Origin: an uncultured Candidatus Saccharibacteria bacterium
GTDB lineage: Bacteria > Patescibacteriota > Saccharimonadia > CAILAD01 > GCA-016700035
Reading direction: 5' to 3'
NCBI GenBank assembly: GCA_937996675.1
Contig: CALKUN010000009.1
Location: forward strand, 1-14,169
Length of the DNA stretch: 14,169 nucleotides
The notes beneath the pieces were generated by a model. The model made no database searches and was not told the origin of the DNA. It worked only from the letters and a program-made list of their open reading frames with translations. The translations under genes were made by a program, and so were the position numbers. This document shows positions 1 to 7,453 of this stretch, piece after piece; position 1 is the first letter of the stretch, and the number at the start of each line of letters is the position of its first letter.

Positions 1-49
1 ATTATTCCTCGCTAATATACTAAGACGGAACTTATATAGACAAAGATGA

Positions 50-68
50 TATAATATGTTATTATACT
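50..68 (+). promoter_or_regulatory. Probable -10 region upstream of the SGNH lipoprotein gene
   Basis: Two good -10 hexamers lie here, TATAAT at 50-55 and TATACT at 63-68, in a very A+T-rich stretch that contrasts with the G+C-rich gene downstream. No convincing -35 was found at the usual spacing for either, so the exact promoter is uncertain. The 5' leader would be about 40-55 nt and contains a Shine-Dalgarno GGGAGAA at 104-110. Confidence 0.5.
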
Positions 69-115
69 CTTGATCTGTGGCGCCCGCTACATACGCACCC
101 CAAGGGAGAACCAAG

Positions 116-868
116 ATGATTCGCAAACGATTGCTCTGGCTGCCACTCGTGGTGGCTCTGGCCTTCGTGGCCACCGCCTGCCCCGGTCAGTCCGGCAGCG
201 GCGGGACGACCGGCACTACCCCGACGACCATCGTGTCGTCGAATGGCTGTGTCGGCCCGACCGTCATTCCGCTCTTCGGAGACTCAAACGGCACGCAGCT
301 GCCGCAGTACATGAACCCCGCCGGCTACCAAGTGGCCAGCAAGGCGTATGGCGGTTCGGCCTTCACCGAGCAGGCTCGTGCGAACTACTTCGCACAGTCC
401 GGTAACGATCTGCCGACCATCGTCAGCCGCGTCCACGAGTACCTGACGGCCTGTCCGCTTCCAGCGGGCGTGGTCATTCAGGGCAGTACGAACGACTGGG
501 GCAATCAGGTCGACAGCACTGCGGTCATCGCCGCCGTCTCCGACCTGAACGTCTACTTGACGAGCCTCGGCGTGAAGACCTTCTGGGTCAGCATGCACCC
601 GGTGCCGCACAACGGCTCGTGGAATGCTCCTCAGCTGGCCAACATGGCGGCCTACAACTCGTGGCTGCTCACGCCGGGCAACGTCAACGGAACGGTCATC
701 GATTCGGCTCTTCCGCTCCAGGATTCCGGTGACGTGGGCTGGCTCAAGCCTGCCTACTACGCCTACGAGTCCATCTTCAGTGTCGATCCCCGACATGTCA
801 GCCCGAATGGCTACATCGCCTGGGTCGATCCCATCACGAGTGCGATCTCGATCGTGCTCAACACCTAG
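116..868 (+). CDS. Secreted SGNH/GDSL-type hydrolase lipoprotein
   Basis: A 250-residue predicted lipoprotein. Residues 1-22 form a basic, hydrophobic signal peptide ending in a lipobox (V-A-T-A-C, lipidated Cys22). A Gly/Ser/Thr-rich linker (about 23-43) leads to one SGNH hydrolase domain. Visible catalytic blocks are GDSN (Ser57), GSTND (Asn126) and DPRH (Asp224, His227), matching SGNH blocks I, III and V. The family hydrolyses esters, often acetyl or acyl groups on carbohydrates; the substrate here cannot be told. It would act outside the membrane. I chose ATG 116 because GGGAGAA stands just upstream and the signal peptide starts there; an in-frame GTG at 77 would put 13 unrelated residues before it. 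It has its own promoter and hairpin terminators, so it appears monocistronic. Fold confidence is high, substrate unknown. Confidence 0.85.
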   Translation: MIRKRLLWLPLVVALAFVATACPGQSGSGGTTGTTPTTIVSSNGCVGPTVIPLFGDSNGTQLPQYMNPAGYQVASKAYGGSAFTEQARANYFAQSGNDLPTIVSRVHEYLTACPLPAGVVIQGSTNDWGNQVDSTAVIAAVSDLNVYLTSLGVKTFWVSMHPVPHNGSWNAPQLANMAAYNSWLLTPGNVNGTVIDSALPLQDSGDVGWLKPAYYAYESIFSVDPRHVSPNGYIAWVDPITSAISIVLNT

Positions 869-931
869 CACCCCATCCAGGGGTGCGCCGGGTGGTTTCA
901 GACCTCGTCTGGAACCACCCGTTCTACTTTT
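868..931 (+). terminator. Double-hairpin terminator of the SGNH gene
   Basis: Starting at the last base of the stop codon, a 7-bp hairpin (GCACCCC/GGGGTGC, 868-886) is followed by a longer stem at 890-920 (GGGTGGTT and CAGAC arms, short CTC loop) and then a T-rich run at 922-931. The second hairpin with its T-run has the form of a rho-independent terminator. Confidence 0.75.
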
Positions 932-937
932 AGTCAC

Positions 938-966
938 AAAAAAAGAGCCCGAGAGGGCTCTTTTTA
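938..966. terminator. Symmetric A-stem-T terminator between converging genes
   Basis: A-run, GAGCCC, GAGA loop, GGGCTC, T-run: AAAAAGAGCCC at 940-950 pairs with GGGCTCTTTTT at 955-965. The A and T runs make it usable on either strand, as expected between convergent genes. It is a back-up for the plus-strand SGNH gene and may also stop minus-strand transcripts from the HAD gene. Confidence 0.8.
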
Positions 967-1030
967 GAGGCAGTAACTAGGCTGTATCAATAGAGCTATC
1001 GCGTCATTCGGTGGTCGTATAGCTGACTAA

Positions 1031-1061
1031 AAAGATGAAGTGCCCCACCGAAGTGGGGCAC
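1031..1061 (-). terminator. Terminator of the YqeG-like gene, UUCG tetraloop
   Basis: On the minus strand a 9-bp stem GTGCCCCAC/GTGGGGCAC (1040-1061) encloses a TTCG loop, the unusually stable UUCG tetraloop in RNA, and is followed by a T-run at 1033-1029. It begins about 15 nt after the stop codon of the minus-strand HAD gene. Loop sequence and T-run side both fix the direction as minus. Confidence 0.75.
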
Positions 1062-1076
1062 AAGTGTGACGGAGAG

Positions 1077-1613
1077 TCAGGAGGCACGAACGATGCCGTG
1101 CTGGCGCAGGCGTCGGTTTTCGAGTCGTCGAAAAAAGAGTGCCCGCTCGATCCACAGATCGCTGCCGAGTGGGTTGACCAGGATGCCGACAAATCCGCAG
1201 CGTTCAGCCGCGAGTACATCGGCATTGAGCTTGTCGCCGATCATCGCGGCAGTGCGTGGTGCAGGACTGCCGAGGAGCGCTTGCAGGAGCGAGTAGAAGG
1301 CACGTTGGGGCTTGTGTGGTCGCTTGACGAAGCGATTGATGCGTTGCGGCTGACACAGAATCGCGTTGTATTGTTCTCTGAGATTGTCGCGATTTTTGGT
1401 GGAATTGGTCGCGAAGGCGATCCTGAAGCCGAAGGCGATTAGGTTACGCAAGAGCTCGTCGATCTTCTGATCGAATTCATCGCAATGCATGAGGCCGAGT
1501 GTGTTGTCGACGTCGAAGCACAAGATGCGCACGCCGCTCTCCCAGAGCGCTTTGTAATCGATCTCGTGGATGTTCGTGTGGATGTGGCTGGGCTTGATTC
1601 GCCGGTTAGGCAT
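1077..1613 (-). CDS. YqeG-like HAD-superfamily (IIIA) phosphatase
   Basis: A 178-residue soluble protein with the complete HAD signature. Motif I is FDVDNTL (nucleophile Asp34, acid/base Asp36), motif II is ATNSTKN, motif III Lys lies in the KRPHKP segment, and motif IV is GDKLNADV. Order and length fit the YqeG/HAD-IIIA family of cytoplasmic Mg-dependent phosphatases; the physiological substrate is not known from sequence. I chose ATG 1613 because GGAGAG stands just before it and homology begins soon after. A TTG at 1658 is in frame but lies only about 5 nt from the predicted transcription start and lacks a ribosome site. It has its own promoter and terminator, so it is probably monocistronic. 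Family assignment is confident; function within the family is open. Confidence 0.88.
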   Translation of the reverse strand: MPNRRIKPSHIHTNIHEIDYKALWESGVRILCFDVDNTLGLMHCDEFDQKIDELLRNLIAFGFRIAFATNSTKNRDNLREQYNAILCQPQRINRFVKRPHKPQRAFYSLLQALLGSPAPRTAAMIGDKLNADVLAAERCGFVGILVNPLGSDLWIERALFFRRLENRRLRQHGIVRAS

Positions 1614-1669
1614 GGGCTCTCCAGTGGGTGCTGCAGGGGTACTAATGACTGCTGTCAAAATCTTGGGTT

Positions 1670-1698
1670 ACTTTAGTACATTATCACTCTGTAGTCAA
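1670..1698 (-). promoter_or_regulatory. Sigma70-like promoter of the YqeG-like gene
   Basis: On the minus strand TTGACT (1698-1693), a 17-bp spacer, and TAAAGT (1675-1670). Transcription would start near 1663, giving a leader of about 50 nt to ATG 1613 but only about 5 nt to the alternative TTG at 1658. Confidence 0.6.
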
Positions 1699-1777
1699 TA
1701 ATAGATTACGTGTGAGCGTGCGGTGCTGTAGTAATGTTTTATCGTTCAAAGCCTTTATGCTATTCCAGATAGTGGGG

Positions 1778-1786
1778 TATTATATA
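1778..1786 (+). promoter_or_regulatory. -10-like element directly before the esterase start
   Basis: Overlapping hexamers TATTAT (1778-1783) and TATATA (1781-1786) end 7-10 nt before ATG 1794, so the transcript would begin at or just before the start codon. An AAGGAAGG purine run abuts the ATG, only about 3 nt from its GGA core, which is too close for a normal Shine-Dalgarno. No convincing -35 was found. The rest of 1699-1793 shows only a small CTAT/ATAG inverted repeat. Confidence 0.45.
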
Positions 1787-1793
1787 AGGAAGG

Positions 1794-3125
1794 ATGAAGA
1801 GCGCACACTCATTGCGATCAAAGTGGCCATATATTGCTGTGGCTGTATTAGCGGCGCTTCTCATTGCTGTAAAGCTGAACGCCCATCAGCCTACTTCGCA
1901 GGCAGCGAGCTCAGAAGAACCATACTCGATCTTTATCGTCTCTGGGCAGTCAAACGCGTCTGGTGTAGCTTCTCAGAAATCTCAGTTGGATGCAGGTGAG
2001 GGTATGTTTGGTCAGCATCATCCAGGCGATGATGTCACAAAGTTTTGGTGGGCGGGCGCTGACGGGAATGGTGATCCTACCGCAGCAGTACTCTTCCCAA
2101 TCTTTGGTGATATAGCTCCGATGGGCTGGGCGGACTCAGGCCAAGGCTTGCCAAACCCTACTGTCAATAAACTCCGTGATACGATCAATGACTTCCAGAC
2201 TACCAACTTACTTGGATCAGAATTTGGCATCGCTCGAACACTCTATGACCAAGGGCGGACCAAGGTTATTGTCTTGAAGGTCGCCTATGGTTTCCAGACG
2301 CTCGCACAATCGAATAGCCCCGCGGTGCCATTCGATTGGAACGTCAATTCACAGAACAAGAGCTATGACCGTCTAAAGTCGGAGTTCAAGCTCCTCACGG
2401 ATTTATTGCGTAGTCGGGGCGAAAAGTACACGGTGGATGGGTTTTTGTGGATGCAGGGTGAGACCGATACGCTGCAAGAGTCATATACGTCTGTTTATCA
2501 ACAGAATCTCACCGACCTCTTCACAAAGCTACGTACTGATCTAGAATTGCAGCCCTCTGCCCACATGGTGATTGGCAAGACTGGATTTCGGCAGTGTATG
2601 AATACCTCATGGCCATTTAATGGGGATGCTTGTGGCTACCCCTATGCTCGCTCGTTGGACCCTTTCGTGTACGAGCCGCTGAACTATGACTTGCTCGGCT
2701 ATTCAGACTTCAACTTTCAGCTAAATCATATCGATCGCATTAATCGTGTGCGGGCCGCTCAGCAGACTGTAGCCGATACACTCACGGCAGCTGGTAATCC
2801 TGTAGATATCTTTGATACCGAGGATTTGATTCGCGGCAATGACCATATCCACATGATGGCCAAGGGGCAGGTAGAGCTCGGACGTAGATTTGTAAATATG
2901 TACAAGCTGCCAGCCAGATTTACAGGGAGCCGTGCTGATGACTATGACCAGGACGGCAAAAATAATTCACAAGAGGACACGGGTCGTGGGTTTAGCTGCC
3001 CTCTGACTGTGAACAGCCAGATAGTTCAAACGGCGGGAAATGGTAACCTGGGTGACGACGATTCTGATTGCGATGGGTATCCAGATTATCTTGATAACAC
3101 ACCTAATCCAGGGAGCGGGCTATGA
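1794..3125 (+). CDS. Membrane-anchored SASA-type carbohydrate esterase with acidic Ca-binding-like tail
   Basis: A 443-residue protein. Residues 11-28 are a hydrophobic signal peptide or signal anchor, followed by a Ser/Gln/Ala linker. The catalytic part resembles the sialate O-acetylesterase/acetylxylan esterase (SASA, DUF303) group of SGNH hydrolases: SGQSN (Ser53), WMQGETD (219-225, cf. WHQGESD), and DHIH (Asp350, His353). The family removes O-acetyl groups from sugars; I infer an extracytoplasmic carbohydrate or glycan ester substrate. Residues 382-443 add a tail rich in Asp with two DxDxDG-like runs (DDYDQDGKNN near 382; GDDDSDCDGYPDYLD near 420), like EF-hand or thrombospondin type 3 calcium-binding repeats. 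The stop overlaps the start of the giant receptor gene (ATGA, 3122-3125), so the two are very likely cotranscribed and translationally coupled. Confidence 0.82.
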   Translation: MKSAHSLRSKWPYIAVAVLAALLIAVKLNAHQPTSQAASSEEPYSIFIVSGQSNASGVASQKSQLDAGEGMFGQHHPGDDVTKFWWAGADGNGDPTAAVLFPIFGDIAPMGWADSGQGLPNPTVNKLRDTINDFQTTNLLGSEFGIARTLYDQGRTKVIVLKVAYGFQTLAQSNSPAVPFDWNVNSQNKSYDRLKSEFKLLTDLLRSRGEKYTVDGFLWMQGETDTLQESYTSVYQQNLTDLFTKLRTDLELQPSAHMVIGKTGFRQCMNTSWPFNGDACGYPYARSLDPFVYEPLNYDLLGYSDFNFQLNHIDRINRVRAAQQTVADTLTAAGNPVDIFDTEDLIRGNDHIHMMAKGQVELGRRFVNMYKLPARFTGSRADDYDQDGKNNSQEDTGRGFSCPLTVNSQIVQTAGNGNLGDDDSDCDGYPDYLDNTPNPGSGL

Positions 3126-6100
3126 AGTCGTCTCGCATACATAGCTTCATGACTCGCTCCGGGGCACAATGGCAGGCATTTAAGAAAACACACCCAATTG
3201 GGCGGGCCACGGACCAGTATAAAGAGGTCATTGTTGTCTTCCTCGCTACACTCCTCATAGTCTATGTAGGGATGCGCCTGGCAGTTCCAACAGCAAAACA
3301 GCCGCCGAGTCAGAATGGCACACAGCGCGCTACGATTACGGTAGATGATGTATACGATGTTGTCGGTCATGATGATACTTCGGCCGATCCAGGAGCCACG
3401 ACTACCTGGAGGAAGAGCATCAACATCTCTGACAACTCACAGGCCTTGGATGGTGAGGTAATTGAGGAGATATCTCCAGATCAGAAGCTCTCAGGAGATT
3501 TGACGGTCCCGACCGGATGGACGGCGGAGTATTCTACAGACTTCAGTACGGTGCCGGCCGGAAGTCGCACCTGGACGGCTTATGCACCCGGGAACGCAAT
3601 TCCTCTGGCGACTCGTGAAGCAATTACGTTCTTTAAGCTCAAGCCACCTCGTACAAACGGGTTCCAGCCAGCTCGTTCGGCAACGGCGCTCCCTCGTCCG
3701 CTCCAGCAAACTCAACTGACAACAAATAACCAGCCGCCATCTATGCCGGTGGTATATAACAATCGAGTGTATACAGTACTAAAGTCCCAGAGGGGCGGAG
3801 CCGGTGTTAATATGCTTGATTGCTATGATTTATCAACAAAGGCTCGCTGTACGACCATGTCCTTTCCGACGTATTTTTCTACCACGGTTGGCGCATTAGG
3901 GGCGGGATCACGCAACCTAAATACTGCGGCAAATATGGAAATCGTCTTAGATGATGGGGCATATGGTAATGCTGGTCGCATATATGTGCCAGGACAAAGT
4001 GGCAACAATTATGGGGTGATCTGTGCAGACTTGGAGACGTTGCAAAACTGCGGATTTACCGTAATGGGGTCAGCTACTGCACCAGCTGGCGCAAACCCAT
4101 CACTCGTGTCTGGCTTTACTCAGCAGGCAGGTAAGATCTATGGAGATGCAGCTGATATCGATCAAACGTATCAAACGGTAGTTTGTTTTGACATGCAGAC
4201 AGACGCCATTTGTTCTGGATATACAGCCTCTACCACCGGCAGCAACCCAACGTATAAGATTTCGGAACATGCTTCGCAATACGAGTCACCTGGTACGCAT
4301 GTAATAAGTGGTACCAAGATGTACTGGCTCATGAACTATCGTATTAACAATGACAATCTCTTCAATCCGTTCTTGCAAGAGTGGGAGACGCAGCGTAGCT
4401 TTGGGACGGTTCTGGCGTGCTTTGATGTAGTTGCCCGAACGCCGTGCTCGGGCTGGCCGATTAGCGGTGGGTACAGTATATGGCCGCAAAAGTATTATGA
4501 TGGTCTACCCTTGGAGCGTCCGAGTACGGTATACATCTGGAAGAATGGTGCCGATCAAGCCGTATGCTATTTGGTGGTAAATGGAGCCGAAAGCTTCACG
4601 CTGGCCAATTACTGCTTCAATCTTGTTGATGGTTCGCAGCTCGGTAGTGTGCCGGGCATTCTTGGCAATCCTCAGCCCACGATTGGGGCAACTTGGTTCA
4701 TGTCACCAAACGTCACCACGATGACAGTAAATGGGCATCTGCGCTCGTACTTTGCATATCGCCTCAGCGAAGGTGCCACCAAAGGGGGTACGGCGTGCTT
4801 TGACTGGACGACTCAAGCTACCTGCGAGCAGTGGCCTCCTATCAAATATGGATGGGGGATCAATGGCGGCTTTGGCGGCGATGAAGGGTACTATTCTGAT
4901 GGTGCGTGTCTGTATGCTTCTGGGCGATCGGGCTATATATGGTCGATGGACCCTGATCTCGGAGAGGTGCCGTGTCGTAATGCACGGAATGTATCGACTG
5001 TAACAGCCGGATCTATTTCGGGGAGTTATTGTGACGGTCAGACACATACTGCCGCCTGGAATAAAGTACGGGTGCTGTATGGCCAGCGTAGGGATTTTGA
5101 GTCATTGAACGTGACAGTCAAAAATACCAGTGGCGCCACGCTGATTGCAGCAACGAATATCCGGGAGACCGGAGAGCTCGATATTAGTGGTATCTCGGTT
5201 GTTGATAACCCATCGCTGGTGTTTGAGATGAATGGACGTACCTATAGCGGCTCACCTTGGGGAACGTCCCAACTACCACAACTAAGTGTGTCTGTTGGCG
5301 GGGAAGATGTGCAGTATTGTTATTCGACGGTGGATCGTGGGTACTGTAATGCAACGCAAATCAGGACAAAGTCCACGGCCCTCTTCAAGTCAGAGGATGA
5401 TACCTATTTTGATGACTCAGACTCCATTATTCCCATCACTCAGCCAGATAATGTGCAGTGTTTTATGGACTTGCAAACCTCACTCACGGCAAACAAATCC
5501 ACCGTTGCAAACGGCGAAAGCGTGACATATACGATAAATGTCACGAACAAGGCAAACCCTGATGCCGACGGTAGAGGAACGGCCTACTTTCCAATTGTAG
5601 CCTTCACGGTTCCGGTTGGGATGGAGAATGTGACGATTCAGAATGGAACATATAGCCCGGTAACTCGGTTGGCAATCTTCAATCCATCGGCAATCACCGG
5701 CAAGGCTACACAGACACGTACGGTCACATTCCGCACGCCTCAACTTCTGGCTGCACTCACCAAGCCGGCTATTTATCTTGCTGCAACAACCCAAGTGCAA
5801 CTGCCCACCACGGCGTATGCCCAGGTCGTAGGCGATAGGGACAACGCAGATAATTTAGCAAACAACAATAGTGTCGTATGGAACAAGGTCACTCCCGATC
5901 CTCCCGGCACCACCCCAACTCCAGCGCCAACCTCGACACCAGATCCAGAGCTCATGACTGATGTTGAGACTCCAAGCCCATCCCCAACCACTTCCCCTGA
6001 TGGTTCATCATCTTCTCCGCAAGTATCGCCTCCTCCGACAACCGAACAGAACTATACCCCTGAATCGATAAGGGGTCTCGTGCCGGCGACATTGGTGGCA

Positions 6101-7420
6101 CCCGTAGAGGCTGCCTTTAAGAAGCTCGATGAAGCAGTTCAGCCGATCCCGCCAAAAGTAGCGCAAGCTATTCCGTACGGTACTATCGCCATTCTTGGTA
6201 TCTTCGCACTAGTATATGCCTTCCAGGCCGCAGCACAGATCCGTGACCGCCGTCGACTCCAAGCTCTGGCCAAGCGTTACAATCAGGCTGAGACAAATCG
6301 CAAGAATTATATCGATCTTACCTCGCATTATTTGCATACTCCGATCACGACCATGCAGACGGCAGTTGAGCTGTTGGCAAGCCTCAAGACAGTACCGAAT
6401 GATATCTTGACTTCGCTCAAGAACCAGATCTCTCTTTTGTCCATGCACGCCGATGAGCTGCTCGATGAGACGCAAGTGCTCTCACAACAGTCACAAAATA
6501 CCGCCTTGCTCTTTGAACGGACAACTGCCGCTAGGCTCTTCACGACTGGTAGTTTTATCATCCCAGTGGCGGGTGTGCTAATCGTGTCACTTGGTCTCAA
6601 CGCAGTCTTCGTGTGGGCTCACAAGTACGACGGCAGCCTCGTTGCGACCTTCTCGCAGGCGGCGCTCTTTATCCTCGGAGCATTCGCCGTGGCTCAATCC
6701 TACTTCCTCCTCCAGCGCCAGCGCCGAGTCACCGCTGTCGCCAGCGACGAGCTCAAGCTCGAAGAGGACATCAATGCTTCACGATCGGCATTTATCAAGT
6801 CAAGTGGCAGCACGCTAGAAGCCGATACGGCCGGTATCGAGAAGCTGGCCCCGGCTATTGCCAAGGTTGAGCACGGGGACAACTTTATGGCTGGACTTGC
6901 ATCACTCAAACGGGCTGTCGCCAAACTGTCCTACCTCAACTCTGTATCGAGTGCATCGCCGAAGGCTGGAGCCGCTCACTCAAACGCCAAACATGTAGAA
7001 GAGATCCTGAAGCCGTACGGGCCGGTTGCGCTCAAGGCACGTATTACGCTGGCTGCATCTATCCAGCCTGACTTCTCTACGAGCTTGAAGCCGGCTGATC
7101 TCATCCAGCTCATTACGTCGGTCCTCAACAACTCCATGAAGTTTACGAAGGCCGGTGGTAGCGTGGAGGTGAGGGCGACCAGCGATGACAAGAAGGCGAC
7201 GCTGATCGTTAAGGACACAGGTATTGGTATCAAAAAAGAGCGCATCGATCAGCTCTTCACGCCATTCTCACGCGCCACGGATACACGTGCTTTTGACTAC
7301 GAAGGCATCGGGCTGGATCTCTATCTGGATAAGTTAGTTGTAGAGCAAGCCGGCGGTAAGATCGTGATTAAATCAGACGAAGGCAAGGGGACGACCGTCA
7401 CCGTCACGCTTCCTCTGTAA
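3122..7420 (+). CDS. Giant propeller-bearing transmembrane histidine-kinase-like receptor
   Basis: 1432 residues, about three times a usual sensor kinase. Predicted order: short cytoplasmic N-terminus; TM1 (about 36-55); roughly 960 extracytoplasmic residues; TM2 (1017-1040); H-box region with SHYLHTPIT (His1069); a TM3/TM4 hairpin (1143-1166, 1173-1197); a helical stretch; and a HATPase_c domain. The ATPase shows N-box LNNSMK (near 1336), G1 DTGIGI (1365-1370), an F-box-like LFTPF and G2 EGIGL. The outer part has a cysteine-paired propeller-like region (about 205-620), an unrecognised beta-rich segment, a DUF11/CARDB-like domain (784-921, ending D-N-x-N-N) and a Pro/Thr/Ser stalk (924-981). 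Tyr replaces the acidic residue normally following the phospho-His. It is coupled to the esterase gene upstream. No terminator is obvious after it. I infer a surface receptor; whether it is an active kinase is unclear. Confidence 0.78.
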   Translation: MKSSRIHSFMTRSGAQWQAFKKTHPIGRATDQYKEVIVVFLATLLIVYVGMRLAVPTAKQPPSQNGTQRATITVDDVYDVVGHDDTSADPGATTTWRKSINISDNSQALDGEVIEEISPDQKLSGDLTVPTGWTAEYSTDFSTVPAGSRTWTAYAPGNAIPLATREAITFFKLKPPRTNGFQPARSATALPRPLQQTQLTTNNQPPSMPVVYNNRVYTVLKSQRGGAGVNMLDCYDLSTKARCTTMSFPTYFSTTVGALGAGSRNLNTAANMEIVLDDGAYGNAGRIYVPGQSGNNYGVICADLETLQNCGFTVMGSATAPAGANPSLVSGFTQQAGKIYGDAADIDQTYQTVVCFDMQTDAICSGYTASTTGSNPTYKISEHASQYESPGTHVISGTKMYWLMNYRINNDNLFNPFLQEWETQRSFGTVLACFDVVARTPCSGWPISGGYSIWPQKYYDGLPLERPSTVYIWKNGADQAVCYLVVNGAESFTLANYCFNLVDGSQLGSVPGILGNPQPTIGATWFMSPNVTTMTVNGHLRSYFAYRLSEGATKGGTACFDWTTQATCEQWPPIKYGWGINGGFGGDEGYYSDGACLYASGRSGYIWSMDPDLGEVPCRNARNVSTVTAGSISGSYCDGQTHTAAWNKVRVLYGQRRDFESLNVTVKNTSGATLIAATNIRETGELDISGISVVDNPSLVFEMNGRTYSGSPWGTSQLPQLSVSVGGEDVQYCYSTVDRGYCNATQIRTKSTALFKSEDDTYFDDSDSIIPITQPDNVQCFMDLQTSLTANKSTVANGESVTYTINVTNKANPDADGRGTAYFPIVAFTVPVGMENVTIQNGTYSPVTRLAIFNPSAITGKATQTRTVTFRTPQLLAALTKPAIYLAATTQVQLPTTAYAQVVGDRDNADNLANNNSVVWNKVTPDPPGTTPTPAPTSTPDPELMTDVETPSPSPTTSPDGSSSSPQVSPPPTTEQNYTPESIRGLVPATLVAPVEAAFKKLDEAVQPIPPKVAQAIPYGTIAILGIFALVYAFQAAAQIRDRRRLQALAKRYNQAETNRKNYIDLTSHYLHTPITTMQTAVELLASLKTVPNDILTSLKNQISLLSMHADELLDETQVLSQQSQNTALLFERTTAARLFTTGSFIIPVAGVLIVSLGLNAVFVWAHKYDGSLVATFSQAALFILGAFAVAQSYFLLQRQRRVTAVASDELKLEEDINASRSAFIKSSGSTLEADTAGIEKLAPAIAKVEHGDNFMAGLASLKRAVAKLSYLNSVSSASPKAGAAHSNAKHVEEILKPYGPVALKARITLAASIQPDFSTSLKPADLIQLITSVLNNSMKFTKAGGSVEVRATSDDKKATLIVKDTGIGIKKERIDQLFTPFSRATDTRAFDYEGIGLDLYLDKLVVEQAGGKIVIKSDEGKGTTVTVTLPL
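3821..4825 (+). repeat. Cys-dyad blade repeats inside the giant receptor
   Basis: Five copies of a ten-residue motif C-[YFA]-D-[LMVW]-x5-C, with the two Cys exactly nine apart: Cys234/243, 301/310, 355/364, 433/442 and 559/568. A looser pair sits at 482/498. Copies are 54-126 residues apart, and the 126-residue gap contains the loose pair. Each copy follows a hydrophobic strand, like the strand-turn of a PQQ or WD-type propeller blade. The likely meaning is a propeller with one disulfide per blade, formed outside the cell. Confidence 0.6.
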
Positions 7421-7424
7421 GATA

Positions 7425-7453
7425 TTTACATATATACGAAAATACTGTATAGT
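7425..7453 (+). promoter_or_regulatory. Sigma70-like promoter of the 7501 gene
   Basis: TTTACA (7425-7430), 17-bp spacer, TATAGT (7448-7453). It starts five bases after the stop codon of the giant receptor gene. The -10 lies inside an inverted repeat ATACT-GTAT-AGTAT (7442-7455). The 20 bases from the -10 onward recur almost unchanged before the minus-strand gene at 13521. Confidence 0.7.

Noticed and set aside
77..115. Upstream GTG start for the SGNH lipoprotein
   Set aside because: It would add 13 residues before the signal peptide and has no ribosome site; GGGAGAA supports ATG 116.
284..937. Long open frame on the minus strand opposite the SGNH gene
   Set aside because: Arg/Asp/Val-rich composition typical of an antisense frame in G+C-rich DNA, with no domain; it runs through the plus-strand terminator. 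The plus frame has a lipobox and catalytic motifs.
967..1030. AGCTAT/ATAGCT inverted repeat (994-999, 1019-1024) as a regulatory RNA or site
   Set aside because: A 6-bp match over a 19-base gap is likely by chance, and no promoter or reading frame accompanies it.
1035..1442. Plus-strand open frame opposite the YqeG-like gene
   Set aside because: No ribosome site or recognisable domain; its start lies in the minus-strand terminator, and the minus frame has complete HAD motifs.
1614..1658. TTG 1658 as start of the YqeG-like gene
   Set aside because: It lies about 5 nt from the predicted transcription start, with no ribosome site; ATG 1613 has GGAGAG before it.
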